From an uncultured Collinsella sp. (GTDB lineage: Bacteria > Actinomycetota > Coriobacteriia > Coriobacteriales > Coriobacteriaceae): a stretch of 64,000 bases of DNA. Below are positions 34,933 through 44,639 of this stretch, piece by piece (position 1 is the first letter of the stretch; each line of letters opens with the position of its first letter). The translations under genes were made by a program, and so were the position numbers. The notes beneath the pieces were generated by a model that saw only the letters and a program-made list of their open reading frames with translations, made no database searches and was not told the origin of the DNA. The DNA is taken from NCBI GenBank assembly GCA_900541875.1, contig UQLF01000002.1, positions 123,751 to 187,750 of the forward strand, in the 5' to 3' direction.

Positions 34933-35079
34933 GCGTTTGTGGGGGCCACCGGCCATAATGCCCAGGCGCGGTGCGGCAAGACGGGCGTCTGCCGCCGCGA
35001 CTCGGTACGAAATCAACGAGAACCAGTGTGCTCCATTAAGCTAAAGTTTGCGAACATCCTCTCTAAAAAGGTGAACTCG

Positions 35080-36015
35080 CTAAGCTTTTTTGGGTTTGTT
35101 GACGATGATGATGCCGCCGCAGACCAACAGCAGGGCAACGATGACGGTAACGGGGCTCGTGCCAGCGCCCTCGCCGAGCAGCAGTGCGCTCAGCAGCACG
35201 CCAAAGACCGGGTTCATAAAGCCAAAGACCGAAACGCGGCTGACGGGGTTGACGGCGAGCAGGCGCGACCACAGCGAGTACGCGACGGCGGAGATAAGCG
35301 CCATGTAGATGATGAGCGCGATGGCGGGGGCAATCACCGTGGGGGAGAGCGCGCCACCCATCAAAAAGCCGATGACGGTGAGGACCAGACCGCCGACCAA
35401 GAACTGCCACCCGGCGAGCAAGACGCCGTCATGCTCGCGCGAGAAGATGCCAATGAGGCAGGTCGACAGAGCACCCGCAACAGTGGAAGCCAAGATAAAT
35501 CCCTCGCCGTCGAGCGTAAAGCCAAAGGTGCCATCCGCGCCCGAAAGGTTGACGAGCGCGACGCCAGCAAAGCCCAACACACAGCCAAGCACCTTGGCCG
35601 TATTGAGCTTCTCGGCGCGAAACGCCAGGGCGGCAAAGAGGATTGCGAGGAAGTTGGCGCTGGCCTCGATGATGGAGCTCGACATGGCGCTGGCGCGCGA
35701 GAGGCCCAGGTAGAAAAAGAAGTACTGCCCGATAGTCTGGAAGAGCGACAAGACAACGATGGGCTTGATGTCGCGAGTACGCGGAATGAGGGGACGGCGC
35801 TGAGCTGCGCTCATCCCAACGATAACCAGGGCACCGGCAAGCGTAAAGCGCAAACCTGCAAAGAGCAGCTGTGAGGCGCTATCGTGCGCGGGGATGCCAA
35901 AGAGCCCGTAACCGATCTTGATGCAGGGGAAAGCCGACCCCCAAAGCGCACAGCAGACGAGGCAGCCCAGGATGAGTCCGGGCAGGGTGGCGAGATACGG
36001 CTTGCGTCTTTCCAT
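35080..36015 (-). CDS. EamA/DMT-family transporter
   Basis: The 311-residue protein has ten hydrophobic segments in two EamA halves, with CALWGSAFPCIKIGYGLFG near the N-terminus. It belongs to the drug/metabolite transporter group, which exports amino acids or other small metabolites; the substrate is unknown. The start is the ATG at 36015, with AGGAAGGACATC upstream. It lies downstream of purL on the same strand but behind its terminator. Confidence 0.82.
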   Translation of the reverse strand: MERRKPYLATLPGLILGCLVCCALWGSAFPCIKIGYGLFGIPAHDSASQLLFAGLRFTLAGALVIVGMSAAQRRPLIPRTRDIKPIVVLSLFQTIGQYFFFYLGLSRASAMSSSIIEASANFLAILFAALAFRAEKLNTAKVLGCVLGFAGVALVNLSGADGTFGFTLDGEGFILASTVAGALSTCLIGIFSREHDGVLLAGWQFLVGGLVLTVIGFLMGGALSPTVIAPAIALIIYMALISAVAYSLWSRLLAVNPVSRVSVFGFMNPVFGVLLSALLLGEGAGTSPVTVIVALLLVCGGIIIVNKPKKA

Positions 36016-36042
36016 GATGTCCTTCCTGTATGCGCGAAGCAA

Positions 36043-36077
36043 AAAAGAACCCGCCACCGGGTGTGCCGGTGGCGGGT
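36043..36077 (-). terminator. Terminator of purL (minus strand)
   Basis: Twelve-base arms ACCCGCCACCGG (36049-36060) and CCGGTGGCGGGT (36066-36077) enclose GTGTG. Read on the minus strand, TTCTTTTTT follows, so it ends the purL transcript before the EamA gene. Confidence 0.85.
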
Positions 36078-36113
36078 GTTGTTACCCGAGGGGATTGTAC
36101 CCGATGGGGCGCA

Positions 36114-39100
36114 TTAAGCGAAGTAGGCCACGCCGCTCTCAAAGATCGGCATGAACTTATCGCCGGGGACATGCTCGGGCACGTTGCGGTACAGGTTGTC
36201 GCCACGACGCTCGGCATGGCCCATCTTGCCCAGGACGCGGCCGTCGGGGCTCGTGATGCCCTCGATGGCGAGTGCGGAGCCGTTGGGGTTGACGGAGAGA
36301 TCCATGCTGGGCTTGCCGTCCTCGCCCACGTACTGCGTGGCGACCTGGCCGTTGGCGATCAGCTGGGCGAGCACTTCGTCATTGGCGACAAAGCGGCCCT
36401 CGCCGTGGCTGATGGCGACGGTGTAGGGGTCGTCCAGGCTGCACTGCGACAGCCACGGGGACAAGTTGGACGAGATGCGGGTGCGCACCAGACGGCTCTG
36501 GTGGCGACCGATGGTGTTGAACGTCAACGTGGGCGCATCGGGCGTGGCGTCGACGATGTCGCCGTAGGGCACCAGACCGAGCTTGATCAGGGCCTGGAAG
36601 CCGTTGCAGATGCCCAGCATCAGGCCATCGCGGGCCTTGAGCAGGTCGCGGACTGCCTCGGTGACCTCGGGAGCGCGGAAGAACGCCGTGATGAACTTGG
36701 CGGAGCCGTCGGGCTCGTCGCCGCCCGAGAAGCCGCCGGGGATCATGACGATCTGGCTTGCACGAATGCGGCGGGCAAGCTCATGGGTGCTCTCGGCGAC
36801 GGCCTCGGGCGTGAGGTTGTTGATCACGAAGGTGTCGGCCTCGGCGCCGGCGGCACGGAAGGCGCGGGCGCTATCGTACTCGCAGTTGTTGCCGGGGAAC
36901 ACGGGGATAATCACGCGCGGGCGGGCGATCTTGGCGCCGCCGTACACGTGGATGTCCTTGGCGCGGAAGTCGATGGTCTCGACCTCGGGGGTCTCGTCGG
37001 CGCTGCGGTAGGCAAAGACGCCCTCGATGCCGCTCTCCCAGGCCTCCTGGAGCTCGGAGAGCTCGATGACTTCGGAGCCGGTGTCGATGACATAGCCCTC
37101 GACGGTGGTGCCCAAGGGCTCGACGACAACGCCGTCGGCGACCTCGGGCAGCTCGGCATCCTCGGCGAGCTCGACGATAAAGCTGCCGTAGAGCGGGGTG
37201 AAGAGGCTCTCCACGTCTACATCCTCGGCAAGCTCGATGCCGATCTGGTTACCGACGCACATCTTAAAGAGGCTCTCGGCGCCGCAGCCGTAGCCGGGCG
37301 TGGAGATGGCCAGGGCGTTGCCGGTAGCAGTGAGCGCCTCGACGGCGTCAAACGCGGCGAGCAGCTGCTGGGCGTCGGGACGGTAGTCCTCGCCATAGGT
37401 GGCGGGGGCGATGCGGACGACGCGGTGCGTGAGGCCCTTGAACTCGGGCGAGACGGCGCGGGCGGCCTTGCCCACGGCGACGGCGAAGCTGATCAGGGTC
37501 GGCGGAACGTTGAGCTCGCCGGTCTCGTCCTCAAACGAACCGCTCATGGAGTCCTTGCCGCCGATGGCGCCGGCACCCAGGTCGACTTGGGCCATGAGGG
37601 CGCCCAGGACGGCTGCCGTGGGCTTGCCCCAGCGCTCGGCCTCGGTGCGCAGGCGCTCGAAGTACTCCTGGAAGGAGAGATAGGCGCGCTTGTGCTCAAA
37701 GCCGGCGGCCACGAGCTTGGCGATGGACTCGACCACGGACAGATAGGCGCCCGCAAACTGGTCGGCCTCCATCAGATAGGGGTTGAAGCCCCATGCCATG
37801 GCACTCGCCGTGGTGGTCTCGCCGTCCACGGGGAACTTGGCGACCATGGCCGAGCTGGGGGTGAGCTGCGTCTTGCCGCCAAAGGGCATGAGCACGGTCG
37901 CGGCGCCGATGGTGGAGTCGAAGCGCTCGGAAAGGCCCTTGTTGGAAGCGACGTTGAGGTCGGTGACAAGCGAGGTCATGCGCTCGGCAAGCGTGGTGCC
38001 GGCCCAGCTGGGCTGCCACACGCTGCGGGCGCATACGTGGGCGACCTGGTGCTTGGGCGCGCCGTTGGAGTTGAGGAACTCGCGAGATAGGTCGACGATG
38101 GCGACACCGTTCCAGGCCATGCGCATGCGCGGCTCGGCGGTAACCTCGGCGATAACGGTCGCCTCGAGGTTCTCCTCGGCGGCGTAGCCCATGAACTCCT
38201 CGACGTCACCGTCGGCGACGGCGCAGGCCATACGCTCCTGGGACTCGGAGATGGCGAGCTCGGTGCCGTCAAGGCCGTCGTACTTCTTGGTCACGGTGTC
38301 CAGGTCGACATACAGGCCGTCGGCAAGCTCGCCCACGGCGACCGAGACGCCGCCGGCACCAAAGTCGTTGCAGCGCTTGATCAGACGGCAGGCATCGCCG
38401 CGGCGGAACAGACGCTGCAGCTTGCGCTCGACCGGGGCGTTGCCCTTCTGGACCTCGGCACCCGAGGTCTCGATGGACTCGGTGTTCTGGGTCTTGGAGG
38501 AGCCGGTGGCGCCACCGATGCCGTCACGGCCGGTGCGGCCGCCCAGCAGGATGATCTTGTCGGTGGGGGCGGGGCACTCGCGGCGCACGTGGTTTGCCGG
38601 GGTAGCGCCCACGACGGCGCCAACTTCCATGCGCTTGGCCACGTAACCGGGGTGATAGAGTTCGTTGACTTGACCGGTGGCAAGGCCGATCTGGTTGCCG
38701 TAGCTGGAGTAGCCGGCGGCAGCAGTGGTCACGAGCTTGCGCTGCGGCAGCTTGCCCTCGTGCGTCTCGGAAACCGGGACGGTGGGGTCGCCGGCACCGG
38801 TGACGCGCATAGCCTGGTACACATAGCTGCGGCCCGAGAGCGGGTCACGGATAGCGCCGCCCACGCAGGTGGCGGCACCGCCGAAGGGCTCGATCTCGGT
38901 TGGGTGATTGTGGGTCTCGTTTTTAAACAGAAACAGCCAGTCCTGGTCCTCGCCATCGACATCGACTTTCACCTTGACGGTGCAGGCGTTGATCTCCTCG
39001 GATTCGTCGACATCGGTCATGACGCCGGTCTTCTTGAGGTACTTGGCGCCGATGGTGCCCATGTCCATGAGGCAAACGGGCTTGGCGTCGCGACCGAGCT

Positions 39101-39860
39101 CGTGGCGCATCTCCATGTAGCGGTCGAAGGCCTGCTGTACCACGGCGTCGTCGATCGTCACGTTATCCAGGACGGTGCCGAAGGTGGTGTGACGGCAGTG
39201 GTCGGACCAATAGGTGTCGATCACGCGGATCTCGGTGATGGTGGGGTCGCGGTCCTCATCGCGGAAGTACTGCTGACAGAAGGCGATGTCCGCCTCGTCC
39301 ATGGCAAGGCCGCGATCGGCGATAAAGGCGGCAAGGCCGGCCTCGTCGAGCTCGCGGAAACCGTCGAGCACTTCGACGGGCTGGGGCTCGGGGGTCTCCA
39401 TATACAGCGTTTCGGGCAGGTCGAGCGAGGCGATGCGCGCCTCGACGGGGTTCACCACGTAGTGCTTGATGGCCTCGATGGCGGCCTCGTCCAGGGCGCC
39501 CGAGATCATATAGACCTTGGCGGAGCGCACGGCGGGGCGCTCACCCTGGCTGATGAGCTGCACGCACTCGCTGGCGGAGTCGGCGCGCTGGTCAAACTGG
39601 CCAGGCAGGAATTCGACGGCAAAGACGGCGCCATCGCTTGCGGGGAGTTCGTCGTAGGTCACATCGACCTGGGGCTCGCTAAAGACAGTCGGCACGCAGG
39701 AGCGGAAAAGCTCCTCGTCGATGCCCTCGACGTCGTAGCGGTTGATGATCCTTAGGGCCTTGATGCCCTTGATGCCGAGAATTTCGGTCAGCTCGCCCTT
39801 GAGCTGCTGAGCCTCGACGTCGAACCCGGGTTTCTTCTCCACGTAGATACGAGAGACCAT
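36114..39860 (-). CDS. purL: Phosphoribosylformylglycinamidine synthase, single chain
   Basis: This 1248-residue enzyme makes FGAM from FGAR, glutamine and ATP in purine synthesis. The N-terminal region, two AIRS-like halves (SDHCRHTTFGTVLDN; FKNETHNHPTEIEPFGGAA) and the C-terminal class I glutamine amidotransferase are all present. The nucleophile is Cys1085 (LGICNGFQALI), with IPGGFSGGDEPDG before it. The length and fused glutaminase follow the large clostridial-type PurL, so no separate purQ or purS is needed. The start is the ATG at 39860 with CAGGAA upstream; the longer frame to 39968 is rejected. No other pur genes are adjacent. Confidence 0.92.
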   Translation of the reverse strand: MVSRIYVEKKPGFDVEAQQLKGELTEILGIKGIKALRIINRYDVEGIDEELFRSCVPTVFSEPQVDVTYDELPASDGAVFAVEFLPGQFDQRADSASECVQLISQGERPAVRSAKVYMISGALDEAAIEAIKHYVVNPVEARIASLDLPETLYMETPEPQPVEVLDGFRELDEAGLAAFIADRGLAMDEADIAFCQQYFRDEDRDPTITEIRVIDTYWSDHCRHTTFGTVLDNVTIDDAVVQQAFDRYMEMRHELGRDAKPVCLMDMGTIGAKYLKKTGVMTDVDESEEINACTVKVKVDVDGEDQDWLFLFKNETHNHPTEIEPFGGAATCVGGAIRDPLSGRSYVYQAMRVTGAGDPTVPVSETHEGKLPQRKLVTTAAAGYSSYGNQIGLATGQVNELYHPGYVAKRMEVGAVVGATPANHVRRECPAPTDKIILLGGRTGRDGIGGATGSSKTQNTESIETSGAEVQKGNAPVERKLQRLFRRGDACRLIKRCNDFGAGGVSVAVGELADGLYVDLDTVTKKYDGLDGTELAISESQERMACAVADGDVEEFMGYAAEENLEATVIAEVTAEPRMRMAWNGVAIVDLSREFLNSNGAPKHQVAHVCARSVWQPSWAGTTLAERMTSLVTDLNVASNKGLSERFDSTIGAATVLMPFGGKTQLTPSSAMVAKFPVDGETTTASAMAWGFNPYLMEADQFAGAYLSVVESIAKLVAAGFEHKRAYLSFQEYFERLRTEAERWGKPTAAVLGALMAQVDLGAGAIGGKDSMSGSFEDETGELNVPPTLISFAVAVGKAARAVSPEFKGLTHRVVRIAPATYGEDYRPDAQQLLAAFDAVEALTATGNALAISTPGYGCGAESLFKMCVGNQIGIELAEDVDVESLFTPLYGSFIVELAEDAELPEVADGVVVEPLGTTVEGYVIDTGSEVIELSELQEAWESGIEGVFAYRSADETPEVETIDFRAKDIHVYGGAKIARPRVIIPVFPGNNCEYDSARAFRAAGAEADTFVINNLTPEAVAESTHELARRIRASQIVMIPGGFSGGDEPDGSAKFITAFFRAPEVTEAVRDLLKARDGLMLGICNGFQALIKLGLVPYGDIVDATPDAPTLTFNTIGRHQSRLVRTRISSNLSPWLSQCSLDDPYTVAISHGEGRFVANDEVLAQLIANGQVATQYVGEDGKPSMDLSVNPNGSALAIEGITSPDGRVLGKMGHAERRGDNLYRNVPEHVPGDKFMPIFESGVAYFA

Positions 39861-40044
39861 TGGTTCCTGCCTTCCTGATCGGTTGGGCGTACGGTACGGT
39901 ATGCGGCAGCGGTCGGTTTGCGGGGTCTGCCCTGCGGTCGCCTTGAGCCACATGTTTGTAAACCTCACTATGATACGACAGCTCGCGGCGCGTTGAGGAC
40001 GGCGAGGGTGCTACAGTGAAGCGCAAACAAGAGAAAGGCATCAC

Positions 40045-41607
40045 ATGGCATTCGTTTCACTCGCCATCATCGCGCTCGTGGCCTTTGCAAGCCCCTTCAT
40101 CGCCTCGGCGATTCCCGGGAAACCCGTTCCCGAGACGGTCTTTTTGCTCGTGCTCGGCGCGGTGCTGGGACCCCATATGCTCGGCGTCATCCATGTAGAT
40201 GCCGAGGTCTCGCTGGTGTCCGAGCTCGGTCTGGCCTTCTTGTTCCTGCTTGCCGGCTTTGAGATCGACCCCAAGAGCATCACGGGCGTCGAGGGGCGCT
40301 ACGGCTTGGCGACGTGGGTCGTCACGTTTGGTATCGCCTGGCTTGCCGTGCGCTTTACCCCGTGGTTCTCGGTCAGCCATTTCGACGGTATCGCCGTGAC
40401 GCTTGCCCTCACTTCTACGGCGCTCGGCACGCTCGTGCCCATTATGCGCGAGCGTTCACTTGCCGGAACGCGCGTGGGCGACTCGATTCTCGCGTATGGC
40501 ACTTGGGGCGAGCTCGGTCCCGTGCTCGCCATGTCGGTGCTGCTGTCTGCCCGCACTGGCATCCAAACGCTCGTAATCCTTGGCTTGTTTGCGGTGGTTT
40601 GCGTGTTGCTTGCCGTGGTCCCGAGCCGCTCCAAGCGCGTCGGCAGCCGCTTCTTTGCGTTTGTCGAGGAGCGCGCCGATACCACGTCGCAGACCTTCGT
40701 GCGCCTGACGGTGCTCATCCTGGTCACGCTCGTGGCGTTCTCAGCTGTCTTTGATCTCGACATTGTGTTGGGTTCTTTTGCCGCCGGCTTTGTCCTGCGC
40801 TATATCATCCCCGAGGGCAACCATACGCTCGAGACCAAGCTCGACGGCCTGGCCTACGGCTTTTTGATTCCGGTGTTCTTTACCGTATCGGGCGCAAAGA
40901 TCGACCTGACGGCCGTGGCGTCGCGCCCGGGTCTGCTCGTGGGCTTTATCGTGGCGCTGCTGATCATTCGCGCCGTGCCCATTCTCATCTCTATGAGCGT
41001 TTGTCCTGCGACGCGCGATGTGTCGGCGTATGGTCGCATTACCGTGGCCCTGTACTGCACCACGGCGCTGCCGATCATCGTTGCCGTGACGAGCGTTGCC
41101 GTCAACGCGGGCGCGCTGTCGCAAGACATCGCGTCGGTCATGGTTGCCGCCGGTGCCATCACAGTGTTCTTGATGCCGCTGCTCGCGCAGCTCTTCTACC
41201 GCGTGGTGGATGCTGCGCCGGTCGCCGCCGTGGCAGAGGTTGCCGAGCATCCATCCGATGCGCTCGACATCCTGCGCGCCCATCACGATTTGGCGAGCCT
41301 GCTCGCACGCGAGCACGAGCTGCTGACCTCGCATGGACATGGTCGCGTATTCGAGGGCCTGCCTACGCTCGATACGATTGCCGAGCGTCTTTCCGCCGAG
41401 GCAGCGAGCGGTCACATCGATGCCCGCATCGTGGACGCGGCGCATCTTCTTGCCGATAAGACCTATGGTGATGAGGTTGACCCGTCCGAGCTGACTCCGC
41501 GCGAACTCCGTCGCCTGGAGCGCGCCAAACTCGCCGTGCACGAATACCGCCGCCGCATGCTGGAGCTCTATGCAAGAGAAGAAGCCCAGGACGACGGCGG
41601 CAGGTAG
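40045..41607 (+). CDS. Cation:proton antiporter (Kef-type, CPA2)
   Basis: The first 390 residues form about 11 to 12 membrane segments of the Na+/H+ exchanger fold, with LAFLFLLAGFEIDP and LTSTALGTLVPIMRE as typical parts. The last 120 residues form a soluble tail that is helical and rich in His, Glu and Arg. It does not contain a TrkA-N domain, so regulation differs from KefB/C. It exchanges K+ or Na+ for protons. GAGAAAGG precedes the ATG. Confidence 0.85.
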   Translation: MAFVSLAIIALVAFASPFIASAIPGKPVPETVFLLVLGAVLGPHMLGVIHVDAEVSLVSELGLAFLFLLAGFEIDPKSITGVEGRYGLATWVVTFGIAWLAVRFTPWFSVSHFDGIAVTLALTSTALGTLVPIMRERSLAGTRVGDSILAYGTWGELGPVLAMSVLLSARTGIQTLVILGLFAVVCVLLAVVPSRSKRVGSRFFAFVEERADTTSQTFVRLTVLILVTLVAFSAVFDLDIVLGSFAAGFVLRYIIPEGNHTLETKLDGLAYGFLIPVFFTVSGAKIDLTAVASRPGLLVGFIVALLIIRAVPILISMSVCPATRDVSAYGRITVALYCTTALPIIVAVTSVAVNAGALSQDIASVMVAAGAITVFLMPLLAQLFYRVVDAAPVAAVAEVAEHPSDALDILRAHHDLASLLAREHELLTSHGHGRVFEGLPTLDTIAERLSAEAASGHIDARIVDAAHLLADKTYGDEVDPSELTPRELRRLERAKLAVHEYRRRMLELYAREEAQDDGGR

Positions 41608-41652
41608 CCAACGCCGTCGCGGAAAATGCATCCCGGAATTGGCGTCCAGAGT

Positions 41653-41791
41653 GGGACGCGCTTTCCGAGAGAAGCCCGTTTCGGAAAGCGTGTCCCAGAA
41701 TCCGCGCCCAGAATGGGACATAGTTTCCGAAAGAAGGCCCTGAGGGAAGCTTCGCCCCGTTCTGAGCTGAAATACCGGGACGCAGCTTCCC
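41653..41791. repeat. Cluster of degenerate palindromic repeats (GGGAC..TTTCCGA type)
   Basis: A 16-base inverted repeat (41653-41668 with 41681-41696, one mismatch) is followed by a near-copy of its left half about 61 bases on (CCCAGAATGGGACATAG then TTTCCGAAAGAAG). A further pair, AGGGAAGCT / AGCTTCCCT, follows (about 41743-41791). The array fills the gap between two converging genes. It is a typical site for REP-like elements. Confidence 0.6.
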
Positions 41792-41806
41792 TTACAAACA
41801 GAACAA

Positions 41807-41845
41807 GGCGCGCTGCCTGCGGTTGATGCAGGCAGCGCGCCTTTT
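41807..41845. terminator. Bidirectional terminator between the antiporter and hom
   Basis: Fourteen-base perfect arms, GGCGCGCTGCCTGC (41807-41820) and GCAGGCAGCGCGCC (41828-41841), are followed by TTTT on the plus strand. On the minus strand TTGTTCTGTTT follows. Confidence 0.85.
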
Positions 41846-41878
41846 GCGTTGGGTCTCGTTGAGGTTCGAAGTAGTGGA

Positions 41879-43222
41879 CTAGTTGGCCATGACGCCTTCG
41901 GTCCAGGCCTCAACGTCCTCGATGCGCAGGACGTTGGCGACCTCGGCCACGCAGTCGACGCTGGCAAGCTCGGCGGCGGCAGCCTGGACGTCCTTCTCGA
42001 GCGCGCGGTGCGTCAGGAAGATGACCGAGCAGGCATCGCTGACGCCCGACTTGCCGTCCTCGACCTGGTTGATGAGCGAGATCGAGATGTTGTGCTTGGC
42101 AAAGATGTCGACCGTCTCGGACAGGGCGCCCACGCGGTCGGCGACCTTCAGGCGCACATAGTACTTGGTCTGGAGCTCGTCCATGGGCTTAAAGGCGAGG
42201 TTGTGACCATAGGGCTCAATCTCGGGCAGCGGAGCCACGCCGCGGCTGATCTGTTCGGAGAGCGACAGGATATCGCCCACGACGGCGCTTGCGGTGGGGA
42301 AGGAGCCTGCGCCGGCACCGTAGAACATGGTTTCGCCCACGGCGTCGCCTACCACGTAGACAGCGTTCATGGCGCCGTTGACCTTGGCAAGCATGTGGTC
42401 GGCGGGGATCAGCGTGGGATGCACGCGGACGTCGACGCCGGCGTCGGTGTTGCGTGCGATGCCCAGCAGCTTGATGGTGTAGCCGAGCTCGCGGGCCTGG
42501 GCAATGTCCTCGGCGCCGATGGTACGGATACCCTGCTGGTAGACATCGTCGGTGGTCACGCGGGTGCCAAAGCCGATGGAAGCGAGGATTGCCGTCTTGC
42601 TGGCGGCGTCGAAGCCGTCGACGTCGGCGGACGGGTCGGCCTCGGCATAGCCCTTTGCCTGGGCGTCGGCGAGCACGTCAGCGTAATCGGCGCCCTCGGC
42701 GTCCATGCGCGACAGGATGTAGTTGGTGGTGCCGTTGAGAATGCCGGCGATGGTCAGGATCTTGTTGCCCACCAGGTCGTGCTCGAGCGTGCTGACAATG
42801 GGGATGCCACCGCCGCAGCTGGCCTCGCACTTAATCTGCACGCCACACGCGCGCGCCTTCTCGGCGAGCGTCTCGACATGACGGCCCAGCAGGGCCTTGT
42901 TGGCAGAGACGACGTGCTTGCCGTTCTCGAAGGCGGTGGTGAATATCTCGGTTGCGGGATGCTCGCCGCCGATCAGCTCGACGACGATGTCGACGGCGGG
43001 GTCGGTGACGACGTCGTGCCAGTCACTCGTAAAGGCCTCGCGCTCAATGCCTGCCGCCTCGGCCTGCTCCCAAGCAAGCGCGCAGGCGCGGGTCAGCTTA
43101 AGGTCGATGCCGTAGGCTGCCAGGTACTCATCGTGGTGGCTCTTGATCAGACGGGCCACGCCGCCGCCGACGGTTCCCAGACCGATCAGACCGACGTTCA
43201 CGGTGCGCAGGGATTCGCTCAT
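41879..43222 (-). CDS. hom: Homoserine dehydrogenase with ACT domain
   Basis: The 447-residue enzyme reduces aspartate semialdehyde to homoserine on the route to threonine and methionine. The NAD(P) fold starts at GLIGLGTVGGG (11-21), and the family signature AKGYAEADPSADVDGFDAAS is present. The catalytic lysine follows in the same region (DAASKTAIL). The C-terminal about 80 residues form an ACT domain, the usual site for threonine feedback. The start is the ATG at 43222 with AAGGAGC upstream. It is transcribed alone. Confidence 0.92.
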   Translation of the reverse strand: MSESLRTVNVGLIGLGTVGGGVARLIKSHHDEYLAAYGIDLKLTRACALAWEQAEAAGIEREAFTSDWHDVVTDPAVDIVVELIGGEHPATEIFTTAFENGKHVVSANKALLGRHVETLAEKARACGVQIKCEASCGGGIPIVSTLEHDLVGNKILTIAGILNGTTNYILSRMDAEGADYADVLADAQAKGYAEADPSADVDGFDAASKTAILASIGFGTRVTTDDVYQQGIRTIGAEDIAQARELGYTIKLLGIARNTDAGVDVRVHPTLIPADHMLAKVNGAMNAVYVVGDAVGETMFYGAGAGSFPTASAVVGDILSLSEQISRGVAPLPEIEPYGHNLAFKPMDELQTKYYVRLKVADRVGALSETVDIFAKHNISISLINQVEDGKSGVSDACSVIFLTHRALEKDVQAAAAELASVDCVAEVANVLRIEDVEAWTEGVMAN

Positions 43223-43388
43223 AGATAGCTCCTTCGTGCATCTTATGGATGGATTAACCACTTAAAGGTTGAGTGCATTCTAGCGTGAACAGAGGGCGCG
43301 TGCTCGCCAGGCAACAGGAGTCGCACAAAACGGCACCCCCGAAACGCTGCGGAAACATTGGAAACATGCTCGCTACAAACGGAACTCC

Positions 43389-43404
43389 GTAACAAACTGT
43401 CAAC
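43389..43404. promoter_or_regulatory. GlnR-like box before the first livJ gene
   Basis: GTAAC-AAACTG-TCAAC resembles half of the actinobacterial GlnR site (GTnAC, six bases, GnAAC), with one deviation. It lies 69 bases before the start of the first binding-protein gene. A fully consensus copy lies before the second gene. Confidence 0.25.
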
Positions 43405-43472
43405 GTTTGCGCCATAAGGTTTGCCTTGTACCGCAAGACGGTCGCACCGCGGCCAGCGAAAAGGGGGACACC

Positions 43473-44639
43473 ATGTTTAGCATCAACAACGTACTTAACC
43501 GCAGGAGTTTCTTGGCTGGCGCCGCGGCGCTCGGTGGCACCGCGGCACTCGCTGGTTGCTCGTCGGGTGGCTCGGACGGCGGCTCCGCCGATGACGGCAA
43601 GACCTTCAAGATCGGTGTCATCGGCCCTCTGACCGGCGCCGCGGCAACCTATGGCGTTTCGGCCGAGAAGGGTGCCAAGCTCGCCGCCAAGGATTTCTCG
43701 ACCAAGGACCTCAAGCTCTCGCTTAAGTCCGAGGATGACGTCGCTGACGGCGAGAAGGCTATCAACGCCTTCAATACCTTGTGCGACTGGGGCATGCAGG
43801 CGCTCGTCGGCCCCGTCACGACCGGTGCTGCCGTCGCCGTCTCGGGTGAGATCGCCGACGACATGCTCATGGTCACGCCTTCGGCCTCGTCGCTCGACGT
43901 CACCAAGGATAAGACCACGGTCTTTCAGGTTTGCTTCACCGATCCCACCATGGGCGCCAGCGCCGCGAAGTTCTTGGCCGAGAAGTACGTGGACGCCAAG
44001 ATCGCCCTGTTCTACAACTCCGGCGATACGTACAGCTCGGGTGTTGCCGATGCCTTTGCCGAGCAGGCCAAGGAGTCCAAACTTGATATCGTCGATACCG
44101 AGACCTTTAAGGACGATTCCTCCACGAGCTTTACCAACCAGCTCACCAAGGCCAAGGAGGCAGGCGCCACGCTCATCTTTGCGCCGATCTACTACACGCC
44201 GGCGTCCGTTTTGCTCAAGAACGCCAAGGACATGGGCTACGACATGACGCTCATGGGTACCGACGGCATGGACGGCCTGCTCTCTGTGGAGGGCTTCGAT
44301 ACCTCTCTTGCCGAGGGCGTACTGCTCATGACCCCGTTTTCGGCTGACGATGAGAAGAATGCCGACTTCGTCAAGGCCTATAAGGATGCCTACGACGAGA
44401 CGCCCAACCAGTTTGCCGCCGACGCTTACGATTGCGTCCACGCCATCGCCGAAGCTATCGATAGGGCGGGGATTGACATTTCGGCCGACGGTGCCGACAT
44501 TGCCGGCGACCTTGCCAAGGCCATGCGCAAGATCAAGATCGAGGGCCTGACAGGCGAGCTGGCGTGGAATGACGAGGGCCAGGTCGAAAAGCCCGCCACA
44601 GCCTATGTGATCCAGGACGGCAAGTACATCGCCGCCTAA
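43473..44639 (+). CDS. Branched-chain amino acid ABC transporter binding lipoprotein, copy 1
   Basis: This 388-residue substrate-binding protein belongs to the LivJ/periplasmic-binding type I family. Its signal has both a twin-arginine motif (NRRSFLAG) and a lipobox ending in Cys29 (ALAGC). It should be exported, probably folded, and attached to the membrane by lipid. The binding domain includes TFKIGVIGPLTG, MQALVGPVTTGAAVAVSG and TPSASS. AAGGGGG precedes the ATG. It is the first gene of the Liv operon and is very similar to the next one. Confidence 0.9.
   Translation: MFSINNVLNRRSFLAGAAALGGTAALAGCSSGGSDGGSADDGKTFKIGVIGPLTGAAATYGVSAEKGAKLAAKDFSTKDLKLSLKSEDDVADGEKAINAFNTLCDWGMQALVGPVTTGAAVAVSGEIADDMLMVTPSASSLDVTKDKTTVFQVCFTDPTMGASAAKFLAEKYVDAKIALFYNSGDTYSSGVADAFAEQAKESKLDIVDTETFKDDSSTSFTNQLTKAKEAGATLIFAPIYYTPASVLLKNAKDMGYDMTLMGTDGMDGLLSVEGFDTSLAEGVLLMTPFSADDEKNADFVKAYKDAYDETPNQFAADAYDCVHAIAEAIDRAGIDISADGADIAGDLAKAMRKIKIEGLTGELAWNDEGQVEKPATAYVIQDGKYIAA

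Noticed and set aside
36030..38090. A 686-codon open frame on the strand opposite purL
   Set aside because: Its composition (Gly/Ala/Leu/His/Asp rich with no family pattern) is the mirror of GC-rich third positions in purL, which has full family motifs on the other strand.
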